Origin: Aquitalea sp.
GTDB taxonomy: Bacteria > Pseudomonadota > Gammaproteobacteria > Burkholderiales > Chromobacteriaceae
Assembly: GCA_019232735.1 (NCBI GenBank)
Contig: JAFANL010000284.1
Coordinates: forward strand, 1-10,568
DNA: 10,568 nucleotides
Direction: 5' to 3'
The notes below the pieces were generated by a model. It had not been told where the DNA came from. It worked only from the letters and a program-made list of their open reading frames with translations, and did not search any database. The position numbers were made by a program, and so were the translations under genes. Below are positions 1 through 6,630 of the stretch, piece by piece (position 1 is the first letter of the stretch; the number at the start of each line of letters is the position of its first letter).

Positions 1-1491
1 CGCCAGTTCGAAGGCCGCCGCCGCGAACTGATTGCCGCCCGCGTGGTACGCCAGGCCGAACTGGATGCTGGCAAGCTGCCGGACTTCCTGCCGGAAACCG
101 CCGCCATTCGTGCCGGCGACTGGAAGATTGCCCCGCTGCCGCAAGACTTGCTGGACCGCCGCGTGGAAATCACCGGCCCGGTAGACCGCAAGATGATGAT
201 CAATGCGCTGAACTCCGGCGCCAAGAGCTTCATGGCGGACTTTGAAGACTCCAACTGTCCGAGCTGGGAAAACCAGGTCAGCGGCCAGATCAATGTGCGC
301 GATGCCTATCGCAAGAGCATTTCCTTTGCCAACCCGGATGGCAAGCAGTACAAGCTGAATGACACCATTGCCACGCTGATCCTGCGTCCGCGCGGCTGGC
401 ATCTGATGGAAAAGCACGTGACGGTGGATGGCCAGATCGTCTCCGGCTCACTGTTCGACTTTGCGCTGTCCTTCTTCCACAACATTGCCTACCTGCAAAG
501 CGTGGGCAGCGCCACCTATTACTATCTGCCCAAGATGGAAAGCCATCTGGAAGCACGCCTGTGGAATGATGTCTTCGTGTTTGCCCAACAAGAACTGGGC
601 ATTGCGCAAGGCAGCATCAAGGCCACCGTGCTGATTGAAACCATTCTCTCCGCCTTCGAGATGGACGAAATCCTGTATGAGCTGCGCGAACACAGCTCCG
701 GCCTGAATGCCGGGCGCTGGGACTACATCTTCAGCTGCATCAAGAAGTTCAAGCAGAACCGCGACTTCTGTCTGGCCAACCGCGCCCAGATCACCATGAC
801 CGTGCCCTTCATGCGCGCCTACGCCCTGCTGCTGCTCAAGACCTGCCACCAGCGCAATGCGCCGGCCATCGGCGGCATGGCCGCGCTGATTCCGATCAAG
901 AACGACCCGGTAGCCAATGAAAAAGCCCTGGGCGGCGTGAAGGCGGACAAGGACCGCGACGCCACCGACGGCTACGATGGCGGCTGGGTGGCTCACCCGG
1001 GCCTGGTACCGATTGCCAACGAAGCCTTCAGCCGCGTGCTGGGTGATGCGCCCAACCAGATTGCCAAGCAACGTCCGGACGTGAATGTCAGCGCCGCCGA
1101 CCTGTTGAACTTCCAGCCGGAAGCCCCGATCACCGAAGCCGGCCTGTCGATGAACATCAATGTGGGCATCCAGTATCTGGGTTCCTGGATTTCCGGCAAT
1201 GGCTGCGTCCCTATCCACAACCTGATGGAAGATGCCGCCACCGCTGAAATCTCCCGCTCGCAGATCTGGCAGTGGCTCCGCAGCCCCAAGGGCGTGCTGG
1301 ACGATGGCCGCAAGGTGACCGTTGAATTGTTCCGCGAACTGCAAGCCGCCGAAGTAGCCAAGCTGAAAGCCGAGTATGGCAATCGCTGGACCAAGCAGTA
1401 TGAAGACGCCGCTGGCATGTTCGACCTGCTGACCACCTCGGATGACTTCGTCGAGTTCCTCACCCTGCCCGGCTACGATTACATCGACTAA
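1..1491 (+). CDS. aceB: Malate synthase A (5'-truncated by window edge)
   Basis: Malate synthase condenses glyoxylate with acetyl-CoA to malate, the second step of the glyoxylate shunt, in the cytoplasm. The reading frame is open from base 1 (first codon CGC), so the gene begins upstream of the window. 496 residues are visible, and comparison with the remembered E. coli AceB (533 aa) suggests about 37 N-terminal residues are missing. The family signature [16 protein letters not shown] is present. Counting from window residue 1, Glu213 (in LIETI) and Asp241 (in GRWDYIF) match the Mg-binding Glu and Asp of the family. Asp411 in [11 protein letters not shown] matches the catalytic base near Asp447 of E. 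coli. The C-terminus ends in LTLPGY as in the E. coli enzyme, followed by TAA. An in-frame GTG at base 43 is not the start, because homology continues upstream of it. This is the short A form, not the longer G form. No isocitrate lyase gene lies in the window. Confidence 0.96.
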   Translation, partial: RQFEGRRRELIAARVVRQAELDAGKLPDFLPETAAIRAGDWKIAPLPQDLLDRRVEITGPVDRKMMINALNSGAKSFMADFEDSNCPSWENQVSGQINVRDAYRKSISFANPDGKQYKLNDTIATLILRPRGWHLMEKHVTVDGQIVSGSLFDFALSFFHNIAYLQSVGSATYYYLPKMESHLEARLWNDVFVFAQQELGIAQGSIKATVLIETILSAFEMDEILYELREHSSGLNAGRWDYIFSCIKKFKQNRDFCLANRAQITMTVPFMRAYALLLLKTCHQRNAPAIGGMAALIPIKNDPVANEKALGGVKADKDRDATDGYDGGWVAHPGLVPIANEAFSRVLGDAPNQIAKQRPDVNVSAADLLNFQPEAPITEAGLSMNINVGIQYLGSWISGNGCVPIHNLMEDAATAEISRSQIWQWLRSPKGVLDDGRKVTVELFRELQAAEVAKLKAEYGNRWTKQYEDAAGMFDLLTTSDDFVEFLTLPGYDYID

Positions 1492-1506
1492 AAGCAAACA
1501 ACCAAA

Positions 1507-1590
1507 TAGGGAACCGTCCCTGAAGCAAGGTGCGCCGACGCAGACAGTACATCGCGTACGACAAGCAGGCGCAACGCAGCAGCAGGGATA
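1507..1590. repeat. Repeat-like intergenic element with interrupted inverted symmetry
   Basis: This non-coding stretch between aceB and its terminator is built from nested inverted arms. They are GGGA/TCCC (1509-1520), CCCTG (1518-1522) with CAGGG (1583-1587), TGCGCC (1531-1536) with GGCGCA (1568-1573), and GTAC (1547-1550) with GTAC (1556-1559). Between the arms lie purine-rich, non-pairing segments (GACGCAGACA on the left, GACAAGCA on the right). The overall form resembles dispersed intergenic repeats (REP/BIME- or MITE-like) of beta- and gammaproteobacteria, and the core looks familiar to me as a recurring intergenic sequence. Copy number cannot be judged from one window. It has no coding potential. 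Confidence 0.45.
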
Positions 1591-1640
1591 AGCACTGAAC
1601 GATCGATCCAATGGTTGGCAATTTGCCAGCTTACACTCAT

Positions 1641-1668
1641 GCGGCCCGTGATCCGGGCCGCTTTTTTT
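1641..1668 (+). terminator. Rho-independent terminator downstream of aceB
   Basis: GCGGCCCG and CGGGCCGC form an 8-bp GC-rich stem around a 5-base loop (TGATC), directly followed by seven T. This is a textbook intrinsic terminator. It lies about 150 bases after the aceB stop, so the repeat-like element before it would be part of the aceB transcript. Confidence 0.9.
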
Positions 1669-1720
1669 ATGCCTGCCGCCCGAATGGGCAACTTCCTGTC
1701 TCCAATATTCAATCTCAGCC

Positions 1721-1781
1721 ATTTTATTGCGCAACATAAAGAGAAATTTCTTTTGCATTGCAATAAAATTGCGCGAAATAT
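1721..1781 (+). promoter_or_regulatory. AT-rich promoter/operator region of the ABC importer operon
   Basis: This AT-rich island lies between the aceB terminator and the binding-protein gene. It holds a perfect 10-bp inverted repeat, ATTTTATTGC (1721-1730) and GCAATAAAAT (1760-1769), with a second palindrome GAAATTTC (1743-1750) nested inside. ATTGCGC occurs at 1726-1732 and again at 1768-1774, 42 bases apart, and the first copy sits in the palindrome TTGCGCAA (1727-1734). TAAAAT at 1764-1769 is a possible -10 box. TTGCAT (1753-1758) with AAATAT (1776-1781) at 17-base spacing is an alternative. Neither promoter is strong on sequence alone. I infer a regulated promoter and cannot name the regulator. 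Confidence 0.4.
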
Positions 1782-1823
1782 TCGTTTTCCAAAAAAATCT
1801 ATCCAGTCTCACAAGGAATCGCC

Positions 1824-2783
1824 ATGTCCCTACGCCATCGCCAACTGCTGGCCGCCGCCGCAGCTGTACTCTCCCTGTCCGTTTCTGCCGCCGAACTGCA
1901 ATCGGTTGCCATCACCGCCATTGTCGACCATCCGGCGCTGGATGCCGCACGCAAGGGCATTACCGATGAACTGAAGGCAGAGGGCCTTGGCGAAGACAAG
2001 GTCAAAGTGCAGTACCAGAGCGCCCAGGGCAATCCGGCCACCGCAGGCCAGATCGCCCGCAAGTTCGTCGGCGACAAACCAGATGTTGCCGTGGCCATCG
2101 CCACCCCATCTGCCCAGGCTCTGGTTGCCGCCAGCAAGACCCTGCCCATCGTCTTCACCGCCGTGACCGACCCTGTGGCCGCCAAATTGGTGAGCAGCTG
2201 GAAACCCAGTGGCAGCAATGTCACCGGCGTATCCGACATGCTGCCGCTGGGCCCGCAAGTCGACCTGATCCTGAAAGTAAAGCCGGGTGCCAAGCGCGTA
2301 GGCATGGTATTCAGCCCGGGTGAAGTCAATTCCACCATCGTGGTGAAGGAACTGAAAGCCGAGCTGGCCAAGCGTGGCATGACGCTGGTGGAAGCGCCGG
2401 CCCCGCGTACCGTGGACGTGGCTCCGGCGGCCAAGAGCCTGATCGGCAAGGTTGACGCCCTCTACACCAGCACCGACAACAATGTGGTGTCCACCTATGA
2501 ATCGCTGGTGGCCGTGGCCAATCAGGCCAAGCTGCCACTGATCGCTTCGGATACCGACTCGGTAAAACGCGGTGCCATCGCCGCACTGGGCATGAACTAC
2601 TACGATATGGGCCGTCAGACCGGCAAGATCGTGGTCCGCATCCTGAAGGGTGAAAAAGCCGGCACCATCGCTCCGGAAGTGGGGAGCAAGCTGAGCCTGA
2701 CCGTGAACCCGGCAGCCGCCCAGAAACAAGGTGCCCCGCTGTCCGCAACCTTGCTGAAAGAAGCCCAGACCACCGTCAAGTAA
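1824..2783 (+). CDS. ABC transporter substrate-binding protein, ABC_sub_bind (TrpX-like) family
   Basis: This is a periplasmic solute-binding protein of 319 aa, the usual length for the ABC_sub_bind (PF04392) family that includes streptococcal TrpX. The N-terminus (MSLRHRQLL, then a hydrophobic Ala/Leu/Val run) is a signal peptide with likely cleavage near VSA-AEL. No lipobox is seen. After it, the VAITAIVDHPALDAARKGI stretch and the later PIVFTAVTDPVAAKLV, NVTGVSDMLPL and STDNNVVSTYESL stretches fit the two-lobed fold of this family. The start is supported by AAGGAA about 6 bases upstream. It is the first gene of an operon with the permease (2917) and ATPase (3816), which confirms an importer. 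Family members with known ligands bind aromatic amino acids, so tryptophan, tyrosine or phenylalanine is a reasonable guess. The ligand is not shown by the sequence. Confidence 0.9.
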   Translation: MSLRHRQLLAAAAAVLSLSVSAAELQSVAITAIVDHPALDAARKGITDELKAEGLGEDKVKVQYQSAQGNPATAGQIARKFVGDKPDVAVAIATPSAQALVAASKTLPIVFTAVTDPVAAKLVSSWKPSGSNVTGVSDMLPLGPQVDLILKVKPGAKRVGMVFSPGEVNSTIVVKELKAELAKRGMTLVEAPAPRTVDVAPAAKSLIGKVDALYTSTDNNVVSTYESLVAVANQAKLPLIASDTDSVKRGAIAALGMNYYDMGRQTGKIVVRILKGEKAGTIAPEVGSKLSLTVNPAAAQKQGAPLSATLLKEAQTTVK

Positions 2784-2799
2784 GCAGCATCCCGTCTGT

Positions 2800-2834
2800 A
2801 TGCCCTGATGGCCACCTGTGGGCCTTCAGGGCAT
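2800..2834 (+). promoter_or_regulatory. Intercistronic hairpin in the ABC operon
   Basis: ATGCCCTGA (2800-2808) and TCAGGGCAT (2826-2834) are perfect 9-base inverted arms, and GGCCAC/GTGGGCC lets the stem extend inward with one bulge. No T run follows, so it is not a standard intrinsic terminator. It lies in the 133-base gap between the binding-protein and permease genes. In other importers a hairpin at this place protects the upstream message or cuts downstream expression, giving more binding protein than membrane parts. That role here is inference. Confidence 0.6.
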
Positions 2835-2916
2835 TGTCCGTCACTGCAGCCCCGCCCCACCCCGGCCGGGCTTGCCGGTCCACCATCCATCGGGCCGGTT
2901 TGCCGTAGAGGTATTC

Positions 2917-3819
2917 ATGTCCCTGATTTCAATGATGGGCGCGCTGGAAATCGGCCTGATCTTTGCGCTGGTTGCGCTGGGCGTGCTGATTTCTTTCCGA
3001 CTGCTCAATTTCCCCGACCTTACCGCCGACGGCAGCTTTCCGCTGGGCGGTGCCGTTGCTGCCGTGCTGATTGCCGGTGGCCATGACCCATGGCTGGCCT
3101 GTGGCCTGGCCGCCATTGCCGGTGCCGCTGCCGGCTGGCTGACCGCCTGGCTCAATGTGCGCCTGGGCATCCTGCAATTGCTGGCCAGTATTCTGGTGAT
3201 GATTGCACTGTACTCGATCAACCTGCGCATCATGGGCGCGCCCAATGTGGCACTGATTGGCCTGCCCACCGTATTTACACCCTTCATCAGCACCGTCAGC
3301 GACAATGCCTGGCTGATCCAGCCCGCGGTGCTGGCGGTGATTGTCATCATTGCCAAACTGCTGCTGGATGCCTTCTTCGCCTCGGAAGCCGGCCTGGCCT
3401 TGCGCGCCACCGGTGCCAATCCGCGCATGGCACGGGCACAGGGCATTTCCACTGACCGCATGACCCTGGCCGGCATGGCCTTGTCCAATGCACTGATCGC
3501 GCTGGCCGGCGCCTTGTATGTACAAACCCAGGGCGGTGCCGACATCTCCATGGGCATCGGCACCATCGTGGTAGGTCTGGCCGCCGTCATCATCGGCGAA
3601 ACCTTGCTGCCGCCGCGCAGCCTGTGGCTGGTGACACTGGCCACCGTGCTGGGCGCATTGCTGTATCGCCTGCTGATTGCCCTGGCCCTGAACGCCGACT
3701 TCATCGGCCTGCAGGCACAGGATCTGAATCTGATTACCGCCGTGCTGGTGGGCCTGGCGCTGGTATTGCCCAAAATCAAGAGCAAGCTGCGCAAAAAGCA
3801 AGGAGGGCACACCGCATGA
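2917..3819 (+). CDS. ABC transporter permease, TrpY-like, branched-chain amino acid type
   Basis: This is the inner-membrane permease subunit (300 aa) of the importer encoded here. It is almost entirely hydrophobic, with about eight or nine predicted membrane helices, from residues 9-28 near the N-terminus to VLVGLALVLPKI near the C-terminus. The segment LLNFPDLTADGSFPLGGAV near residue 30 is typical of permeases that pair with ABC_sub_bind proteins (BPD_transp_2 superfamily). The positively charged tail (KIKSKLRKKQGG) should lie in the cytoplasm. I chose ATG 2917, which follows AGAGG at 2907-2911 by five bases. The frame is also open upstream to an ATG at 2818, but that ATG sits inside the intercistronic hairpin and would add a non-conserved proline-rich N-terminus. 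The stop overlaps the ATPase start (ATGA at 3816-3819), which suggests translational coupling. Confidence 0.9.
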   Translation: MSLISMMGALEIGLIFALVALGVLISFRLLNFPDLTADGSFPLGGAVAAVLIAGGHDPWLACGLAAIAGAAAGWLTAWLNVRLGILQLLASILVMIALYSINLRIMGAPNVALIGLPTVFTPFISTVSDNAWLIQPAVLAVIVIIAKLLLDAFFASEAGLALRATGANPRMARAQGISTDRMTLAGMALSNALIALAGALYVQTQGGADISMGIGTIVVGLAAVIIGETLLPPRSLWLVTLATVLGALLYRLLIALALNADFIGLQAQDLNLITAVLVGLALVLPKIKSKLRKKQGGHTA

Positions 3820-4610
3820 TGCGCGCCGACAATCTGTTCAAGACTTTCAATCCCGGTACCCCGCTGGAAAATCCGGTACTGCGCGGCCTGTCGCTGACCA
3901 TTGAATCCGGTCAGTTCGTCACCGTTATCGGCAGCAATGGCGCCGGTAAATCGACCTTTCTGAATGCCATTAGCGGCGACATCGGCCCGGATAGTGGCAG
4001 CCTCTTCATCGATGGACAGGATGTCACCCGTCAGTCGGCCTGGCAGCGTGCCGGGCTGGTGGCCCGCGTGTTTCAGGACCCCTTGGCCGGCACCTGCGAA
4101 GGGCTGACCATTGAGGAGAATCTGGCCCTGGCCATGCAACGCGGCCAGGGACGTGGTTTGTCCCGCGCCGTCAAGGCCAGCTATCGCGAGCAATTTCGCG
4201 CCAAGCTGGCCACCTTGAAGCTGGGTCTGGAAAACCGGCTGGGTGACCGCATGGGCCTGCTGTCCGGTGGTCAGCGTCAGGCAGTCAGCTTGCTGATGGC
4301 CTCTCTCCAGCCTTCACGCCTGCTGCTGCTGGATGAGCACACCGCCGCGCTCGACCCCAAAACCGCCGCCTTCGTGCTGGAGCTGACCGACCGTATCGTC
4401 AGTGAAAACCAGCTGACCGCCTTGATGGTGACCCACTCCATGCGCCAGGCGCTGGACCATGGCCACCGCACTGTCATGCTGCATCAGGGGCGGGTGGTAC
4501 TGGATGTCAGTGGCGCGGAACGCAGCCGCATGGATGTTCCGCATCTGCTGGCCATGTTCGAACAGACCCGCGGCGAAAAACTGGACGACGACGCCCTGTT
4601 ACTGGGCTAA
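3816..4610 (+). CDS. ABC transporter ATP-binding protein, TrpZ-like
   Basis: This is the cytoplasmic ATPase subunit (264 aa) that powers the importer. All nucleotide-binding motifs are intact: Walker A GSNGAGKST (residues 39-47), Q-loop Gln87 in VFQDP, signature LSGGQ (149-153), Walker B LLLLDE with Asp173 and Glu174, D-loop ALDP, and switch His207 in MVTHS. The stretch DPLAGTCEGLTIEENLALA after the Q-loop is typical of ATPases paired with ABC_sub_bind proteins. AAGGAGG at 3800-3806 is a near-perfect ribosome binding site nine bases before ATG 3816. A second ATG follows at once at 3819, but its spacing is less good. The gene overlaps the permease stop by four bases and is the last clear importer gene. 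Confidence 0.93.
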   Translation: MMRADNLFKTFNPGTPLENPVLRGLSLTIESGQFVTVIGSNGAGKSTFLNAISGDIGPDSGSLFIDGQDVTRQSAWQRAGLVARVFQDPLAGTCEGLTIEENLALAMQRGQGRGLSRAVKASYREQFRAKLATLKLGLENRLGDRMGLLSGGQRQAVSLLMASLQPSRLLLLDEHTAALDPKTAAFVLELTDRIVSENQLTALMVTHSMRQALDHGHRTVMLHQGRVVLDVSGAERSRMDVPHLLAMFEQTRGEKLDDDALLLG

Positions 4611-4689
4611 GCCAGCTCCTCCCCATCCCGGCAATGGCTGCCCGGCATCCAGCGATGCCAGCAGTCCATTACCGGCCCTCACCGGCAAG

Positions 4690-4720
4690 CTGACACCGGT
4701 ACTGGCCATTTCGGTGTCAG
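4690..4720. repeat. Inverted repeat in the gap between the ABC operon and the SIMPL gene
   Basis: CTGACACCG (4690-4698) and CGGTGTCAG (4712-4720) are perfect 9-base inverted arms around 13 bases. There is no T tract after it, so it is either a weak or Rho-assisted end of the ABC transcript, or an operator for the next gene. The rest of the 175-base gap (4611-4785) shows no ORF and no convincing promoter. CCCGGCA is repeated at about 4627 and 4641. Confidence 0.5.
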
Positions 4721-4785
4721 GCATGCGAACCTTCCCTCTCTACCGCACTCAAATGCCTGTTTGTTTACTGTTGCAGGGAGCTTGC

Positions 4786-5490
4786 ATGAGAACCATGAGA
4801 ACTTCGATTTTCCCCATCCTGGCGCTGGCCTGCCTGAGCGCCATCCCGACCCTGGCCAGTGCGGCCGAGGGCATCGACTTGCGCCTGTCCGGCTCCGCAC
4901 AGCAGGAAGTGGCCAACGACCAGTTGCAGGCCACGCTGTACTTGCAGGACAAGAGCGATCAACCGGCCATACTGGCAAACCGCCTCAACAAGGGGATTGC
5001 CCACGGCATGGCACTTGGCAAGGATTATCCCAAGGTGGAGCTGAGCACCGGCAACTACAACAGCTGGCCCAGCTATGACAAGAACGGCAAGATCCAGGGC
5101 TGGCAAGGGCGGGCCGAAATTCGCCTGAAAAGCCGGGACATGACCCAGGCAGCGGAGTTGGTGGCACAACTGCAGAAAACCATGTTGCTGGAAGGTGTGC
5201 AGTTCAGTGTTTCGGATACCGCCCGTCGTGCCGCAGAAAAAGCCATGATTCCAGCCGCCCTGGCGGAAATGCAGGAACAAGCCAATATCACGGCCAAAAC
5301 GCTGGGCAAAAGCCGGGTGACCATCAAGGAACTGGAATTCGGCAATGCCGCACCCGCGTTTCGTCCGCCCATGCTGATGCGGGCCGCAGCAGCACCCATG
5401 GCCAAGGAAATGGATGTCGCCCAGCCGGACTGGCAGCCAGGCCTGAGCCAGCTGCAACTCCAGATCAGCGGCAAGATCGAACTCAACTAG
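4786..5490 (+). CDS. Secreted SIMPL-domain (DUF541) protein
   Basis: This is a 234-aa protein with a clear signal peptide: MRTMRTS, a hydrophobic stretch, then likely cleavage at ASA-AEG. It is therefore periplasmic or surface-associated. The mature part matches the SIMPL/DUF541 (PF04402) pattern, with an early LRLSGSAQQEVANDQLQATLYL strand pair, a GMALGKDYPKVELSTGNYNSWPSY segment, and an ending LQLQISGKIELN. Family members include Brucella BP26/OMP28 and E. coli YggE. Their biochemical role is not settled, though links to oxidative stress and oligomeric ring assembly have been proposed. AGGGAG at 4775-4780 sits five bases before ATG 4786. A second ATG at 4795 is less well placed. The frame is open upstream into the ATPase gene, but the signal peptide fixes the start. 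It may be read from the ABC operon or from its own promoter; the gap and inverted repeat leave both possible. Confidence 0.85.
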   Translation: MRTMRTSIFPILALACLSAIPTLASAAEGIDLRLSGSAQQEVANDQLQATLYLQDKSDQPAILANRLNKGIAHGMALGKDYPKVELSTGNYNSWPSYDKNGKIQGWQGRAEIRLKSRDMTQAAELVAQLQKTMLLEGVQFSVSDTARRAAEKAMIPAALAEMQEQANITAKTLGKSRVTIKELEFGNAAPAFRPPMLMRAAAAPMAKEMDVAQPDWQPGLSQLQLQISGKIELN

Positions 5491-5533
5491 TGCTTTATGC
5501 GCGTGCCGCCATGCGCTAAAGTAGACTACACAA

Positions 5534-5559
5534 CGGGCTGGATATTGCAGCCCGCTTTT
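5534..5559 (+). terminator. Terminator after the SIMPL gene
   Basis: CGGGCTG and CAGCCCG form a 7-bp stem around a 7-base loop, followed by C and four T. It ends the SIMPL transcript and lies only 25 bases before the GST start. The GST promoter must therefore overlap this hairpin, or else the GST gene depends on read-through. Confidence 0.7.
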
Positions 5560-5584
5560 ACGATCCGCAGAGCACTCTACCGCC

Positions 5585-6196
5585 ATGAAACTGATTGCTT
5601 CCCTTACCAGCCCGTATGCCCGCAAGGTACGCATCGTGCTGGCCGACAAGAAGATTGATTGCCCACTGGAAGAGGACATGCCATGGAATCCGGATAGCCG
5701 GGTACCGCATTACAATCCGCTGGGCAAAGTGCCGGTACTGGAGCTGGATGATGGCAGCACGCTGTTTGATTCACGGGTTATCGTGGAGTATCTGGACAAT
5801 ATCTCGCCGGTCGCCCGCCTGCTGCCGCAGGAAAACCGCCGCCTGATCAATACCCGCCGCTGGGAAGCGCTGGCCGATGGAATTACCGATGCCGCCGTGG
5901 CTGTCGTACTGGAACAGCGCCGCCCTGCCGACAAACAAATGCCGGAATGGCTGACACGTCAGCAGGAAAAAATCGATCGCGGTCTGGCGGCATTGTCCGC
6001 CGATCTGGGCGAGCGCCAGTGGTGTAATGGTGAAAGCTACAGCCTGGCCGATATCGCCGTTGGTTGCTGTCTGGGCTATATGGACTTCCGTTTTCCGGCC
6101 ATAGACTGGCGCGCCAGCTATCCCAATCTGGCCAGTCTGCTGGAACGGCTGTCGGCTCGACCATCGTTTATCGATACCCGGCCCCCAGCCGGCTGA
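5585..6196 (+). CDS. Glutathione S-transferase, YibF-like
   Basis: This is a cytoplasmic glutathione S-transferase family protein of 203 aa. The thioredoxin-like N-domain starts MKLIASLTSPYARKVRIVL, with Ser9 at the place of the catalytic or thiol-stabilising residue. NPLGKVPVLELDDG carries the cis-proline (Pro50), and Asp62-Ser63 fits the site that binds the glutamyl end of glutathione. The helical C-domain follows from about residue 90. The run EALADGITDAAVAVVLEQRRPA and the RQQEKIDRGL segment closely resemble remembered E. coli YibF, so I take it as a YibF-type protein. Its substrate is unknown. The ribosome binding site is weak (CAGAG about a dozen bases upstream), but ATG 5585 matches the family N-terminus exactly. 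The second GST (7905) is a paralogue of the same general type. Confidence 0.92.
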   Translation: MKLIASLTSPYARKVRIVLADKKIDCPLEEDMPWNPDSRVPHYNPLGKVPVLELDDGSTLFDSRVIVEYLDNISPVARLLPQENRRLINTRRWEALADGITDAAVAVVLEQRRPADKQMPEWLTRQQEKIDRGLAALSADLGERQWCNGESYSLADIAVGCCLGYMDFRFPAIDWRASYPNLASLLERLSARPSFIDTRPPAG

Positions 6197-6209
6197 TCGT
6201 ACCGACACT

Positions 6210-6233
6210 AAAACCGGGCTTGCCCGGTTTTTT
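6210..6233. terminator. Bidirectional terminator between GST and ynfA-like gene
   Basis: AAAACCGGGC and GCCCGGTTTT mirror each other around TT. The folded form is a GC stem (ACCGGG/CCCGGT) with a CTTG loop, flanked by A on one side and T on the other. In the plus direction it ends in six T and serves the GST. In the minus direction the A run gives a T tract and serves the ynfA-like gene, which ends at 6254. The genes converge on it. Confidence 0.85.
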
Positions 6234-6253
6234 CATGTCCGCAATACCAGCCT

Positions 6254-6586
6254 TCATGCCTGCCGGGGTGCCAGCATGATGATGCCCATCCCCGCCAAAG
6301 CCAGCAGCGCGCCCAGCACATCCCACATTCCCGGCCGCACGCCATCCACCAGCCACAACCACAGCAGGGCCACCACCACATAGACACCGCCATAGGCCGC
6401 ATAGACACGGCCTGCGGCAGCCGGATGCAAAGTCAACAGCCACACAAACAAGAGCAGGGACAAGGCCGCAGGCAACAGCAAGTAGATTGAGCCTTGCTGC
6501 TTCAACCACAGCCAGGGCAAATAACAGCCGGTGATTTCCGCCACGGCGGTGAGACCGAACAACAACAATAACTTCAACAATGACAC
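6254..6586 (-). CDS. YnfA/UPF0060 family small membrane protein
   Basis: This is a 110-aa inner-membrane protein with four hydrophobic helices. It matches remembered E. coli YnfA (108 aa) strongly, with [42 protein letters not shown] and WLVDGV as the conserved blocks. The family is similar in size and topology to small multidrug resistance exporters, and a transport role has been proposed, but the substrate here is unknown. I chose the GTG start at 6586-6584. It follows a G-rich AGGGGGGAA stretch by about four bases and gives the family's usual length and N-terminus. An ATG at 6631-6629 would add 15 residues ([15 protein letters not shown]) and overlap the lysR stop as TGATG. It remains possible but fits the family less well. 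The gene probably shares a transcript with lysR. Confidence 0.88.
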   Translation of the reverse strand: MSLLKLLLLFGLTAVAEITGCYLPWLWLKQQGSIYLLLPAALSLLLFVWLLTLHPAAAGRVYAAYGGVYVVVALLWLWLVDGVRPGMWDVLGALLALAGMGIIMLAPRQA

Positions 6587-6630
6587 AAACTTTCCCCCCT
6601 GCCTTACGCTACTTGTAACCCTGACCGGCA

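Noticed and set aside
448..1812. A 454-codon minus-strand frame opposite aceB and the following gap
   Set aside because: It is a shadow of the aceB frame. It crosses the terminator and promoter region and shows no recognisable domain or proper ribosome binding site.
1615..1974. Plus-strand frames of 119 and 80 codons running from the aceB terminator into the binding-protein gene
   Set aside because: They span a terminator and promoter region and then overlap the real gene out of frame, with low-complexity products.
1830..2729. A 299-codon minus-strand frame opposite the binding-protein gene
   Set aside because: The product is rich in His, Gly and Gln, as expected from an antisense shadow, and the plus-strand gene is clear.
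2818..2916. Upstream extension of the permease to ATG 2818
   Set aside because: The extra 33 residues are proline-rich and unlike the family, and the ATG lies in the intercistronic hairpin. ATG 2917 has a proper ribosome binding site.
5494..5522. A possible promoter, TTTATG-N17-TAAAGT, upstream of the first GST
   Set aside because: The -35 box is poor, and transcription from it would meet the terminator at 5534-5559 within a few bases. It could still be tested by transcript mapping.
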